Part shown: one piece after another, positions 34,268 to 42,792 of the stretch
How the letters are laid out: each line of letters starts with the position of its first letter
Numbering within the stretch: position 1 is the stretch's first letter
Source: an uncultured Mollicutes bacterium
GTDB taxonomy: Bacteria; Bacillota_I; Bacilli_A; RFN20; CAG-826
NCBI GenBank assembly: GCA_900540365.1
Contig: UQFN01000008.1
Location: 16,148-80,147, forward strand
DNA length: 64,000 nucleotides
Reading direction: 5' to 3'
Made by a program: the position numbers and the translations under genes
The notes under the pieces: model-generated
The model's database searches: none
Told to the model about the DNA's origin: nothing
The model's input: the letters and a program-made list of their open reading frames with translations, nothing else

Positions 34268-34618
34268 TTATCTAACCACCTTCACTTGAATTCCATCCAT
34301 ATCAACTTTTCTTAAACATAAGTCATATCCACGTAATGAAACATCTATTGGGTCTCCTAAAGGAGAAATTCTTCTAATTTCAATTTGTACACCTTTAGTC
34401 ACACCCATATCCATTAATCTTCTACGTAAAGCCAAATTATTGTTATTTAAACTTAAGACCTCACCAATTTGATTAACTTTTAAATGCGATAAGGGACAAA
34501 TCTCATTTAAACGATGTTTAAAATGTTTTTGCTCTTTTTTCTCAAATTTGAGACGTTTTTTTTCTTCCTTTTGCAATTTTTTCTGATATTTTTTATCTTC
34601 AGTTTGTAAATTTTGCAT
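34268..34618 (-). CDS. feoA: FeoA with lysine-rich N-terminal extension
   Basis: This 116-residue protein has a C-terminal SH3-like FeoA domain (residues ~40-116: CPLSHLKVNQIGEVLSL, RRRLMDMGVTKGVQIEI, GDPIDVSLRGYDLCLRK). The first ~38 residues are very basic and helical, an addition to the ~75-residue FeoA core. FeoA is a small cytosolic partner that supports FeoB activity. The start at 34618 follows AAGGAGAT; an earlier in-frame start overlaps that site. It is the first gene of the feo operon. Confidence 0.9.
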   Translation of the reverse strand: MQNLQTEDKKYQKKLQKEEKKRLKFEKKEQKHFKHRLNEICPLSHLKVNQIGEVLSLNNNNLALRRRLMDMGVTKGVQIEIRRISPLGDPIDVSLRGYDLCLRKVDMDGIQVKVVR

Positions 34619-34653
34619 TGTTATATCTCCTTCCAAACATTAATATAGTTCAA

Positions 34654-34673
34654 AAGTTAACCATAGTCAACTT
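34654..34673. promoter_or_regulatory. DtxR-type operator 1
   Basis: AAGTTAAC-CATA-GTCAACTT is a 20-bp inverted repeat with one mismatched pair, between divergent feoA and the DtxR-family gene. Confidence 0.75.
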
Positions 34674-34674
34674 A

Positions 34675-34694
34675 AAGTTAATTACAGTTAACTT
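34675..34694. promoter_or_regulatory. DtxR-type operator 2
   Basis: AAGTTAAT-TACA-GTTAACTT repeats the first operator exactly 21 bp away, two helical turns. That favours cooperative binding of two regulator dimers on one face. Confidence 0.75.
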
Positions 34695-34730
34695 ATTTAT
34701 TTTTGTTTAAAAAATTGTAAAATATTCTAT

Positions 34731-35105
34731 ATGGAAGAAAACTTAACTAGATCTATAGAAGATTATTTAGAAGCAATTTATGTTTTTGAATTAAAAGGAG
34801 AAAATAATATTCCTTCTTTAATGGTAGCTAAAACTTTAAATGTAAGTAAGGCTGCTGTTGCAAAAGCTATGAATCGACTTCATGATGAAGGATATATATT
34901 AAAAGAATTATATGGACAAATTTCTTTAACTGAAAAAGGTAGAGAAATAGGTCGCTTAGTTTATGATAAGCATAAAACAATTAAGGAATTTTTAATTAAA
35001 ATTGGTGTGAGCGAAAAAAACGCAGAAATTGATTGCTGTAAGATTGAGCATATTGTATGTTCTGAAACCTTAAGTAAAATTAAAGAATTTAATAAAAATC
35101 ACTAG
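34731..35105 (+). CDS. DtxR/MntR-family metal-dependent regulator
   Basis: This 124-residue regulator has a winged-helix domain (SIEDYLEAIYVFE, VAKTLNVSKAAVAKAMNRLHDEGYI split by its turn) followed by the metal-binding/dimerisation helix region NAEIDCCKIEHIVCSETL, with Glu, Cys, Glu and His ligands typical of the family. It lacks the SH3-like third domain, like MntR. Divergent feoAB points to Fe2+ sensing. There is no Shine-Dalgarno; TAAAAT ends 7 nt before the ATG, so a leaderless mRNA is likely. Confidence 0.9.
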   Translation: MEENLTRSIEDYLEAIYVFELKGENNIPSLMVAKTLNVSKAAVAKAMNRLHDEGYILKELYGQISLTEKGREIGRLVYDKHKTIKEFLIKIGVSEKNAEIDCCKIEHIVCSETLSKIKEFNKNH

Positions 35106-35111
35106 ATTTTT

Positions 35112-35148
35112 AGAAAAAACCTCTTAAAACTCAACTATTTTTTAAAAA
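35112..35148 (-). repeat. Dispersed intergenic repeat, copy 6
   Basis: On the minus strand TTTTTAAAAAATAGTTGAG is followed by TTTTAAGAGG and a T-run. It lies between two plus-strand genes, and its A/T part reaches the ribosome site of the DJ-1 gene. Confidence 0.6.
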
Positions 35149-35160
35149 GGGAGATATAAA

Positions 35161-35703
35161 ATGAAAGTATTATGTATTCTAACAAATGGTTTTGAAGAAA
35201 TTGAAGCTTTAGGAACAATTGCAATTTTAAGAAGAGCAAATATTAATGTTGATATTTATTCCTTACATTCAAATTTTGCAACTGGTCGTTATGATGTAAC
35301 AATTTCTAATTTATGTGATTTAAATTTATTAAATTTAGATAATTATGATTTACTTTTTATTCCAGGAGGTCCTCAATATAAGGAATTAGAAGAAAATCAA
35401 TTTTTTAAAAATGTTATTTTAGACTTTTATCATAAAAATAAACGCATTGCAGCAATTTGTGCTGGTCCTACTATTTTAGGTAAATTAGGTTTACTTAAAA
35501 ATAAAAAATACACATGTTTTAATAGCATGAATGAAGATTTTGGTGGTAATTATATTGATCGCTATGTTGTTAAAGATAATAATTTAATTACAGGAAAAAG
35601 TGCTGCTGCAACAATTGATTTTGCTTTTGCAATTGTTGAAGAATTACTTGGCAAAAATTACGCTGAAAGCATTAAAAATAGCATTTATTATTACAATCGA
35701 TAA
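35161..35703 (+). CDS. DJ-1/PfpI-family protein
   Basis: This 180-residue protein has the DJ-1 fold. The nucleophile-elbow cysteine is Cys100 (AAICAGPT), Glu14/Glu15 lie near the start (NGFEEIEAL), and the IPGG loop is at 67-70. It is closest to the DJ-1/YajL branch, linked to protection from oxidants and reactive carbonyls; the exact activity is debated for the family. GGGAG precedes the ATG. Its stop abuts that of the convergent nitroreductase gene. Confidence 0.9.
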   Translation: MKVLCILTNGFEEIEALGTIAILRRANINVDIYSLHSNFATGRYDVTISNLCDLNLLNLDNYDLLFIPGGPQYKELEENQFFKNVILDFYHKNKRIAAICAGPTILGKLGLLKNKKYTCFNSMNEDFGGNYIDRYVVKDNNLITGKSAAATIDFAFAIVEELLGKNYAESIKNSIYYYNR

Positions 35704-36204
35704 CTAATAAATAACTTCTATTTTGTGTTCTACTTTTGAAGTATTAGAACTAGTTTTTTTACCAAAAACTGCTCCTGCAATTGGTTTATAACCTTCTTTA
35801 ATATTAAATAAATTATATAATTCACTTTTTGAACGAATAATTCTTACTGGACTATAGACAAATACACTACCAATATTTCTATTAGTTGCTTCTAAAAGCA
35901 TATTTTCTAAAATTGTTCCAGCATTTTGATTCATTAAATCATCAATTTCATCTTTTTGTGAAATTAAAATAAATAAACTACAATTAAAGAAAATATCTCT
36001 GCCCAAATAATTAAAAAATTCTTTTTTTATTTTATCTAATTTTTCATTTTCATATACATTTATAACTAATGTATTGTATTTTCCACGAGCAACTGGAGCA
36101 AGCATTCCTGCCTCAATAATTGCTTCTATGTCATTTTTATTAAGACTTTCATTTGATAATTCACGAAAACTTCTTCTATTAGCAAATAATTCTAAACATT
36201 CCAT
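35704..36204 (-). CDS. Nitroreductase-family FMN oxidoreductase
   Basis: This 166-residue FMN enzyme opens with CLELFANRRSFRELS, the phosphate-binding RRSxR motif. It continues with IIEAGMLAPVARGKYNT, QNAGTILENMLLEATNRNIGSVF, and GYKPIAGAVFGKK, all typical of the NfsA/FRP-like superfamily. It is short, in line with minimal nitroreductases of gut anaerobes. The ATG at 36204 lies 8 nt after AGGAG; a GTG three codons earlier would overlap that site. The substrate is unknown. Confidence 0.87.
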   Translation of the reverse strand: MECLELFANRRSFRELSNESLNKNDIEAIIEAGMLAPVARGKYNTLVINVYENEKLDKIKKEFFNYLGRDIFFNCSLFILISQKDEIDDLMNQNAGTILENMLLEATNRNIGSVFVYSPVRIIRSKSELYNLFNIKEGYKPIAGAVFGKKTSSNTSKVEHKIEVIY

Positions 36205-36247
36205 ATCTATCACTCCTACTTATAATTATAATTAAATAATTTTTTTC

Positions 36248-36277
36248 TTTACAAAGTGTTTTATTTTTATATATAAT
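36248..36277 (+). promoter_or_regulatory. Promoter of tRNA-Asp/tRNA-Phe
   Basis: -35 TTTACA (36248-36253), 18 bp, -10 TATAAT (36272-36277), 13 nt before tRNA-Asp. Confidence 0.8.
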
Positions 36278-36290
36278 GATAAAGCGCAAC

Positions 36291-36366
36291 GGACCAGTGG
36301 TGTAGTGGTTAACATGTCACTCTGTCACAGTGAAGATCGCGAGTTCGACTCTCGTCTGGTCCGCCA
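36291..36366 (+). tRNA. tRNA-Asp (GTC)
   Basis: A 76-nt cloverleaf with acceptor GGACCAG/CTGGTCC, anticodon loop CTGTCAC (GTC), discriminator G and encoded CCA. Confidence 0.96.
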
Positions 36367-36378
36367 TTTTTTATTAAA

Positions 36379-36454
36379 GGCCCGATAGCTCAGTTGGTAG
36401 AGCGGAGGACTGAAAATCCTTATGTCCCCGGTTCAAGTCCGGGTTGGGCCACCA
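36379..36454 (+). tRNA. tRNA-Phe (GAA)
   Basis: A 76-nt cloverleaf with acceptor GGCCCGA/TTGGGCC, anticodon loop CTGAAAA (GAA) and encoded CCA, 12 nt after tRNA-Asp. Confidence 0.96.
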
Positions 36455-36471
36455 CTAAATTCTAAAAAATG

Positions 36472-36493
36472 CCTCTAAATTAGAGGTTTTTTT
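36472..36493 (+). terminator. Terminator after tRNA-Phe
   Basis: CCTCTAAATTAGAGG folds to a 6-7 bp stem followed by TTTTTTT. It touches the stop of the convergent regulator gene. Confidence 0.85.
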
Positions 36494-37121
36494 ATTTATT
36501 TTTTGACGTTGTAGATTTAATTGTTTGTAAAAATCCGTCTTTCATTCTTGACCATAGGAAGATTAAAATTTGTGAAGGCACACCTAATAAAAATAATGGC
36601 CATAAATTATATTGTAAAAATCCTACATAAATCGAACTTATTAATGACCATAAAAATAAGGTATAGATATAAAAATTATATTTTCTTTCACCCCATGTTT
36701 TATTAAATAATATTAATACAATCGAGGTTAGAGGAATTGCATAAATAAATACTTGATAATAATTAACAGAATTAAATACCATAATCCAAACAAAACATAT
36801 GGTAGCAAGCATCCAAACAAGGGATATAGATAATAAAACAATAGAAATTCGATTAGCTTTGATGTTTGTTTGTTTAGTTGGATTAGTTATAATTTCTTTT
36901 TCTTCTAATGGGATGTCGTTTGTTAAATAATCAATAGTCACTCCATAAAAAGATGCTAATTGGTATAATGTCTCAACATCTGGTAAGGTATCCCCTTTTT
37001 CCCGTTTAGATATTGCTTTATCAGTATAACCAAACATTTCTGCGAGTTCTAATTGCGTAATTTTTCTCTCTTTTCGAAGTTCAGCAAGGTTACTTCCTAT
37101 GATTTTTCTTAATGATTCCAT
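36492..37121 (-). CDS. XRE regulator with C-terminal membrane domain
   Basis: This 209-residue protein has an N-terminal Cro/C1 HTH (residues ~5-62: GSNLAELRKERKITQLELAE, TDKAISKREKGDTLPDV, YGVTIDYL). Four predicted membrane spans follow from ~95 to 200. Such membrane-tethered XRE proteins are common in Firmicutes and often respond to envelope or peptide signals. The start at 37121 has no Shine-Dalgarno; a TTGACT-17-TATATT promoter ends 6 nt upstream, so the mRNA should be leaderless. It is divergent from the unknown surface-protein pair at 37287-41118, its probable target. Confidence 0.87.
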   Translation of the reverse strand: MESLRKIIGSNLAELRKERKITQLELAEMFGYTDKAISKREKGDTLPDVETLYQLASFYGVTIDYLTNDIPLEEKEIITNPTKQTNIKANRISIVLLSISLVWMLATICFVWIMVFNSVNYYQVFIYAIPLTSIVLILFNKTWGERKYNFYIYTLFLWSLISSIYVGFLQYNLWPLFLLGVPSQILIFLWSRMKDGFLQTIKSTTSKNK

Positions 37122-37127
37122 AACTAA

Positions 37128-37156
37128 AATATACAAAATTATATCGATATAGTCAA
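37128..37156 (-). promoter_or_regulatory. Promoter placing the transcription start at the XRE ATG
   Basis: -35 TTGACT (37151-37156), 17 bp, -10 TATATT (37128-37133), then only 6 nt to the ATG. This predicts a leaderless transcript. Confidence 0.7.
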
Positions 37157-37168
37157 CATAATTTAAAA

Positions 37169-37227
37169 ACTCTATTCTAAAGAGAGTTCTTTTAAGATAC
37201 TCTATTTTAACTAGGGACTTCTCTATT
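37169..37227. repeat. Direct repeats ACTCTATT between divergent genes
   Basis: ACTCTATT at 37169-37176 and 37199-37206, and CTCTATT at 37221-37227, lie in the region between the XRE gene and the surface-protein operon. They could be regulator sites; this is inference. Confidence 0.35.
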
Positions 37228-37286
37228 ATGAAAAAAATAATGAATAGGATTATTTATATATAAAAGTTTATATAATTAAGGTCGTT

Positions 37287-38180
37287 ATGAAGAAGTATGT
37301 AATTAAAAACAAAAAGAATTTTATTATTACACTTGTTATAACAGTCTTATCAATAGGCTGTGGTATTGGAGCTGGGCTATATTTAGGTCAAGAATTCATT
37401 ACTCCACAAACTGACTACTCTTCTTTTAACGAGATAGAATTAGAAGATGATAACGATGCTTTATATAATAGGTATTTATCAACAAATCCAAATTCTTATT
37501 TATCAACATTTAAATCATATGAGCTCGTTAATATTAGTTTTAAAAAATTAAGTAAGGAAGTATCCTTTCGTTCTACTGATATTGGCTCAGTTGTAGCAGC
37601 TGGTGTTGCGCAAACAATTTATGGAACTTCAATTAAGGAAAATGATTCATACTTTAATGAATCTATATCAAGTTCAAGTTTAGTTAAAGTAGCTAAAAGA
37701 TTTTATCAAGTTGATGATGAAGTAACTATATATAATGGTGGGGTAATTTCTTCTACTATTGCCTCATGGGATTCAACTTCATTAGAAGAAATGACCACTG
37801 AAGAATTTGAAAATACCTGGGGAAAAACATTAGATCGATCTTCTATATATATTGTTTCTTCAAAAACTGTCTTAGATGAAGGAAAAGTTGAAAATGATGG
37901 AACTAACTATAAAGTTACATTAAATTTAGATCCAATTAAATCAGTTATAAGATATGTTAGACAAATGACAATGATGTCAAATTTAAGCAGAAGCCCCGAC
38001 TTCACTAGTGTCCAAATTACATATACACTTGATCAAAACTTACGTTTATTAAATTGTGATATATATGAAAATTATGAAGTATGGAAATTTGGTAAACATA
38101 TGTCTAATAGTCATTTAACTACAACTTATTATTATCAAGGAAGTTCAATTCCTGATTTAAATACAAATTGTCAATATTAG
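37287..38180 (+). CDS. Membrane-anchored extracellular protein, function unknown
   Basis: This 297-residue protein has a basic N-terminus, one signal-anchor helix (FIITLVITVLSIGCGIGAGLY split at Gly) and a Ser/Thr/Tyr-rich, beta-type extracellular part. No enzyme motif is recognised. AAGG precedes the ATG. The gene lies 10 nt before the larger unknown surface gene, with which it shares an operon, and is divergent from a membrane-bound XRE regulator that may control both. Confidence 0.65.
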   Translation: MKKYVIKNKKNFIITLVITVLSIGCGIGAGLYLGQEFITPQTDYSSFNEIELEDDNDALYNRYLSTNPNSYLSTFKSYELVNISFKKLSKEVSFRSTDIGSVVAAGVAQTIYGTSIKENDSYFNESISSSSLVKVAKRFYQVDDEVTIYNGGVISSTIASWDSTSLEEMTTEEFENTWGKTLDRSSIYIVSSKTVLDEGKVENDGTNYKVTLNLDPIKSVIRYVRQMTMMSNLSRSPDFTSVQITYTLDQNLRLLNCDIYENYEVWKFGKHMSNSHLTTTYYYQGSSIPDLNTNCQY

Positions 38181-38190
38181 GAGAATTATT

Positions 38191-41118
38191 ATGAATTTTA
38201 AAGGATTTTTAAAAAAGACATTATTATTTGTAAGTTTATTGTCTGTTAGTGGTACTGCTACATATTTTATTTGTTACTCACAAAAAGATAAAAATAGCTA
38301 TTCACAAACTCAAGATAAGCCAATTACAGAATTAACCCCTCAAGAAAAGTTAATTAACTCATTAACTAATATCCAAAAATTTGATCTTGATGCCGAAATC
38401 AATATGGAATATCAAAAAACCATGACTGAAGGTCATTTGACTTTCACTGGCAGTGGTGATTTTTCAGATTTTAGTAATATCAAATTAAGCGGAAATTTAA
38501 GCGCCGATATGGGTTTAACAAGTTTTAGCGCAGATTTAGGTTATTATGATAGTAATATTTATTTAGATTTCAATAAATCTTATTTATATTTAACTACAGA
38601 TGATATTTTAGATTTTGTTGATATGCTTCCATCAATGGGATTAAATATTGCACTTCCAGATGAATTAAAAAACTTTGATGTAAATGCATTTGAAGAAGAT
38701 ATTTTATCAGCTGAACCAATTAAAGATGTTGTTGGTTATTATTTCACAATTAATTTAAACGAAACAATTCAACTTATTTTTACTTCAGATGATAATTATA
38801 ACTTTACTGGTTTAAGAACAAATAAATTTTATTACAAAGATTTATTTTTTCAATTAAATGCTAATTTAAAAACTGTTGAAGAAACAGCAATAACTTTAGT
38901 TAATCCTTCAACTGTTGAAAATGCTCCAACTTATGTTAATTTTGCTCCAGCTTTTAACTTAGTTAATGGTATGTATAATTTATTTACAACTCCAACTAAC
39001 ACAGTTAATTTAGATTTATCATTAAATAAATATGATGAAAATTTATTAAATAATAATTTAGTAGATTTAAATCTTGATATTTCTTATGACATTAATACAA
39101 CAAATATTAGTGTCGCTGGAAACATTGTTGAAAACGAAAATACACATAAAATATTATTAAGCTTATTAGATTCAACTTTATATGCTAATTATAATGACGC
39201 AATTAAAGTTTCTTTAGAGACAGAAAATGTTGCAAATTTAATTGAATTTTTATTAGATAAGATTGGAAGCGAAGAAATTACAAATATATTAAATTCAATA
39301 AGCGAAACTACTAATGACCTCGATATTGTTGAATTAATTACTAATTTCACAAATTTAAATAATTTAATTAAAGCTATAAATGTAACTGAAAATTGTTTAG
39401 AAATTACTGTTGATTTATCAGTCTTTAATATTGAAGCTGAAGAATTTGTTCTTTTATTTAATTTTGAAAAAACTGAATTTTTAGGCTTAAAATTAAATAA
39501 TTTCAATATTAGTGGTTATAATGGTAGCTTAGCTTTAACTGTTGAATCATATAATCCAGCTGTTATCAATGTTGAAGAATATTCCAAATTAGAATATCCA
39601 CTATCAACTATGCAACATGTTTTAAATTTAATTAATCAAACTAAATTTAGATTAGAATTAGAAGGTAGTGTTAAAAATATTAATAGTGAAATTTTACCAG
39701 TTACTATTAATGGCGGATTACAATTTGATTTAACTGATAATGTTGAAAATGGTTATGGTTATGGTGAATTAACTATTGTTGATCGTAGTAATTACACTCA
39801 CGATTTATATGTTGATTTAAAAGATAAAAATCAAGTTTTATTTAAATATAATGAAGATTTAAAAGGAAAATTTAAAACTCAAAGCGTACTTGACTTAGTG
39901 GATTTAGTAGAACAAATCATAAACGAAAAAGATGAACACTTTATGGAGTTATTTGGAGATTTAATTAATAGCCTTGGTGATAGTGGAATCTCTCAAATTA
40001 TTTCTACAGGTAATTATGGCAAATTATTAGCCTCAAATATTATTAAAGATTTTAAAACAGATTCTACAAAATTAAGTATCGACATCGATGCTAGTATTAT
40101 TGGTTTAGAAGATGTCTTTACTTTAGTTGTTAATTATTCATTTGATGATGAATTAGAATATAGTTTAATCGACTCTTTAGAAATTAAAGGTTTAAATTTC
40201 AATGATGAAGAAATTAATTTCAAAATTTCTTTAAGAGATTTTGATGAATCTTTAGAAGCAACAAGATTAATCGCTAGCGCTGAATATTTAGATTTTAGCG
40301 ATATTAAATTATTACTTGCCCTTGGAATTAATACTTCTAAAGTAAACGATTGGCATTTAACTACACAAATTAATTTAGCACTTGGATCAATATCTCTTGG
40401 TAGTTTAAGTGATTTTACAGTTGATATTAAAATTAAAAATTTAAAAGGTAAAATTAAGGCTGCTTTTGAAATTAATAATTTACCTTATGTTCCTGGAGTA
40501 AATGGTAATCCTACCTACTATAGTCCAAGCAATAGAAAGGTTAGTTTCTACTATTACAACGACTTAATTTATGGTTATCGTAGTGAAAATTGTAAAACTT
40601 CCTTCCTTTTTGGAAAAAGCGGACTATATGAATCTTATTTCACTTCAACTCTTGATAATTTCTTAGATAATGCTATTGATTATATTTGTAGATTTGGACT
40701 AAGTTTAAGCGATTCTATTATGAATCTTATTAATGATTCTGGAAATAGTGGATCAACAAGCAACGAACCAATTCACTACGAAAATATTTTAACTAAATTT
40801 AGTTATAATTCAGAGGGCGAAGTTATTGGAGGTAAATCTTATCCTTATTTCAATATATGTATTAATCTAGCTGAAATTACAAAAGACAAAGCTTTAGATT
40901 CTATAAAATTAAAATTATATTGTGATACAGAAAACGAAAGATTACATGGTTTTAACGCCTCACTTATTATTGATTTTGGTTTACAAATGTCAATTTCAGC
41001 TACTGCAATCTTAACAGACTTTGGTGAAGTTCTTGATTTAGATTATATTGATGAATATGCAACTAAACACGCTGGTGATGAATTAAATAAAACTTACGAA
41101 GTATTTACAAAATTATAA
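38191..41118 (+). CDS. Large surface protein of repeated beta-rich units, function unknown
   Basis: This 975-residue protein starts with a signal or anchor helix (residues ~8-28). The rest alternates amphipathic beta strands and short helices and is very rich in Asn, Leu, Asp and Ile. Similar blocks recur about every 150-230 residues (for example LKNFDVNAFEEDIL, VENAPTYVNFAPAF, IEEYSKLEYPLS-like segments), recalling LolA/LppX-type half-barrels in tandem. That comparison is by eye only. GGAG precedes the ATG. A strong terminator follows, closing a two-gene operon. Confidence 0.6.
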   Translation: MNFKGFLKKTLLFVSLLSVSGTATYFICYSQKDKNSYSQTQDKPITELTPQEKLINSLTNIQKFDLDAEINMEYQKTMTEGHLTFTGSGDFSDFSNIKLSGNLSADMGLTSFSADLGYYDSNIYLDFNKSYLYLTTDDILDFVDMLPSMGLNIALPDELKNFDVNAFEEDILSAEPIKDVVGYYFTINLNETIQLIFTSDDNYNFTGLRTNKFYYKDLFFQLNANLKTVEETAITLVNPSTVENAPTYVNFAPAFNLVNGMYNLFTTPTNTVNLDLSLNKYDENLLNNNLVDLNLDISYDINTTNISVAGNIVENENTHKILLSLLDSTLYANYNDAIKVSLETENVANLIEFLLDKIGSEEITNILNSISETTNDLDIVELITNFTNLNNLIKAINVTENCLEITVDLSVFNIEAEEFVLLFNFEKTEFLGLKLNNFNISGYNGSLALTVESYNPAVINVEEYSKLEYPLSTMQHVLNLINQTKFRLELEGSVKNINSEILPVTINGGLQFDLTDNVENGYGYGELTIVDRSNYTHDLYVDLKDKNQVLFKYNEDLKGKFKTQSVLDLVDLVEQIINEKDEHFMELFGDLINSLGDSGISQIISTGNYGKLLASNIIKDFKTDSTKLSIDIDASIIGLEDVFTLVVNYSFDDELEYSLIDSLEIKGLNFNDEEINFKISLRDFDESLEATRLIASAEYLDFSDIKLLLALGINTSKVNDWHLTTQINLALGSISLGSLSDFTVDIKIKNLKGKIKAAFEINNLPYVPGVNGNPTYYSPSNRKVSFYYYNDLIYGYRSENCKTSFLFGKSGLYESYFTSTLDNFLDNAIDYICRFGLSLSDSIMNLINDSGNSGSTSNEPIHYENILTKFSYNSEGEVIGGKSYPYFNICINLAEITKDKALDSIKLKLYCDTENERLHGFNASLIIDFGLQMSISATAILTDFGEVLDLDYIDEYATKHAGDELNKTYEVFTKL

Positions 41119-41136
41119 TATTCATTATTTTTTAAC

Positions 41137-41165
41137 AAAAAACCTGCAAATCGCAGGTTTTTTTG
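41137..41165 (+). terminator. Terminator of the surface-protein operon
   Basis: AACCTGC and GCAGGTT pair around AAATC and are followed by TTTTTTTG. The loop-side CCTGCAAA resembles the core of the dispersed repeat family. Confidence 0.85.
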
Positions 41166-41275
41166 TAATTTTTTTATTTTATGATTTATATCTATGATAT
41201 TTAAAATAGCTTATAAAATTTGAAATATTTTTTTATATAATTTACTTTTTTTTGTAAAAATATTACAATTATAAT

Positions 41276-42028
41276 ATGGAATTAATATTAACTTCTTCGA
41301 GTTCAGCTTTTTCTACTCCTCAAAGTATAGATAGTTTAATAGTCAATTATTTTAATAACCTCGGTTGGTGGGGAAACTTAATTTTATTAGCTTGCAGCTT
41401 ATTACTTGCTACTATTCTTGGAGGTTTAGTAGGTTATCAAAGAGAAGTTAGTGGACATGCTGCCGGTTTTAGAACACATATACTAATTTCTTTAGGTAGT
41501 GCTTTAATTATGATTATTTCAATTTATGGTATTCCTAGTGAAGCTACTCGCGATCCAATGAGATTAGCTGCTGCAGGAGTTACTGGAATGGGATTTTTAG
41601 GAGCAGGTTCGATTATTAAAAACGGGGTAACAGTAAAGGGTTTAACAACTGCTGCTTCAATTTGGGTAACTATGGCAATCGGTATGGCTACTGGTGCAGG
41701 ATATTTTGTTTTAAGTATTATTACAACTATAATTACTTTGCTTTGTTTAATATCATTTCAAAAATTTGAAGATTGGACTAGTGAAAAACTTACTAATATA
41801 TTAATCATTGTTGAAGAAAATTCTAATTACATGAGTGATTTAATAAACTTATTAAATAAATATAATATTCAATATCGTCCATTTGATACAACATTAACAG
41901 TTTTAAATAACAAAAAAGTTCTAAGAATTGTTTTTACATGTAAACAAAAAAATAGTTCTAAAATTAGTGAATTTATCGAAGAATTTAAAAAGACAGTAAA
42001 TCCAATTTCGATAACGGTATTAAAATAA
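41276..42028 (+). CDS. MgtC/SapB-family membrane protein
   Basis: This 250-residue protein has the MgtC domain: LGGLVGYQREVSGHAAGFRTHILISLGSALI split over its first spans, then VTGMGFLGAGSIIKNG and GLTTAASIWVTMAIGMATGAGYF. A cytoplasmic ~70-residue ACT-like tail follows. MgtC proteins affect Mg2+ homeostasis and, in pathogens, ATP synthase; the exact role here is unknown. An N-terminal extension of ~35 residues precedes the core. No Shine-Dalgarno is seen, and TATAAT lies directly before the ATG. No M-box-like leader is visible. The manA ATG overlaps its stop. Confidence 0.88.
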   Translation: MELILTSSSSAFSTPQSIDSLIVNYFNNLGWWGNLILLACSLLLATILGGLVGYQREVSGHAAGFRTHILISLGSALIMIISIYGIPSEATRDPMRLAAAGVTGMGFLGAGSIIKNGVTVKGLTTAASIWVTMAIGMATGAGYFVLSIITTIITLLCLISFQKFEDWTSEKLTNILIIVEENSNYMSDLINLLNKYNIQYRPFDTTLTVLNNKKVLRIVFTCKQKNSSKISEFIEEFKKTVNPISITVLK

Positions 42029-42792
42029 TGCAAAAAATACATTTAAATCCTTATTTTGAAAATAAACCTTGGGGTGGAGAATATATAAGTAAAATTTTTA
42101 AATTAAATTCGAAAGAAAAAATTGGAGAGGCTTGGTTAGTATCTACAATTAAAAATAAAGAATCTTTATTAGATGATTGCTCTACATTATCAAGTTTTAT
42201 TAATAATAATTTAAAATTACTTGGCTTAAATTCAATTGATGATTTTCCTGTTTTAATTAAAATTATTGATGCGAAGGAAGATTTATCAATCCAAGTTCAC
42301 CCTGATAATGAATATGCTAAAAAAATGGGTTATAAAAACGGAAAATACGAATGTTGGTATATTCTTGATAAAACAAAAAACAATTCATTAATTAAAGGGT
42401 TTAAAAACATTTCAAAAGATGAATTTAAAAACGCAATCCTAACAAATACACTAGAAAATTATTTAAATTATGTTTCAATTAAACCTTACGATTTAATTGA
42501 AATTTATCCAGGAACTGTTCATGCAATTTTAAAAAATACTTTTTTATTAGAAGTTCAAGATCCTTGTGATATTACTTATCGTTTATATGATTATAACCGT
42601 TTACCAAAAAGAGAACTTCATATCGATGATGCCTTAAATGTTATTTATAAAGATAAAAAAGAAAACAATAAAAATAAGTTTGAAATCATTAACTCTAATA
42701 TTTCATATTTTATAAAAATAGTGGGATTTGAAAGGTTTTTCTTTGAAATTAATAAGTTTTCTTACGATACATATCTTATAATAAATGATTAA
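42028..42792 (+). CDS. manA: Mannose-6-phosphate isomerase (type I, short form)
   Basis: This 254-residue zinc isomerase interconverts fructose 6-phosphate and mannose 6-phosphate. The Zn/active-site motifs are present: KPWGGEY near the start, QVHPDNEYA, Glu in KYECWYIL, PGTVHAI, and LEVQDPCDITYRLYDYNR. At 254 residues it is ~60 shorter than ManA of Bacilli (~315); the C-terminal jelly-roll end is cut, although all metal ligands remain. It overlaps the mgtC stop by one base and shares the TTAA stop with the convergent HAD gene. Confidence 0.87.
   Translation: MQKIHLNPYFENKPWGGEYISKIFKLNSKEKIGEAWLVSTIKNKESLLDDCSTLSSFINNNLKLLGLNSIDDFPVLIKIIDAKEDLSIQVHPDNEYAKKMGYKNGKYECWYILDKTKNNSLIKGFKNISKDEFKNAILTNTLENYLNYVSIKPYDLIEIYPGTVHAILKNTFLLEVQDPCDITYRLYDYNRLPKRELHIDDALNVIYKDKKENNKNKFEIINSNISYFIKIVGFERFFFEINKFSYDTYLIIND

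Noticed and set aside
41166..41275. A magnesium (M-box) riboswitch before mgtC
   Set aside because: The gap is only ~110 nt of A/T-rich sequence with none of the conserved M-box segments.
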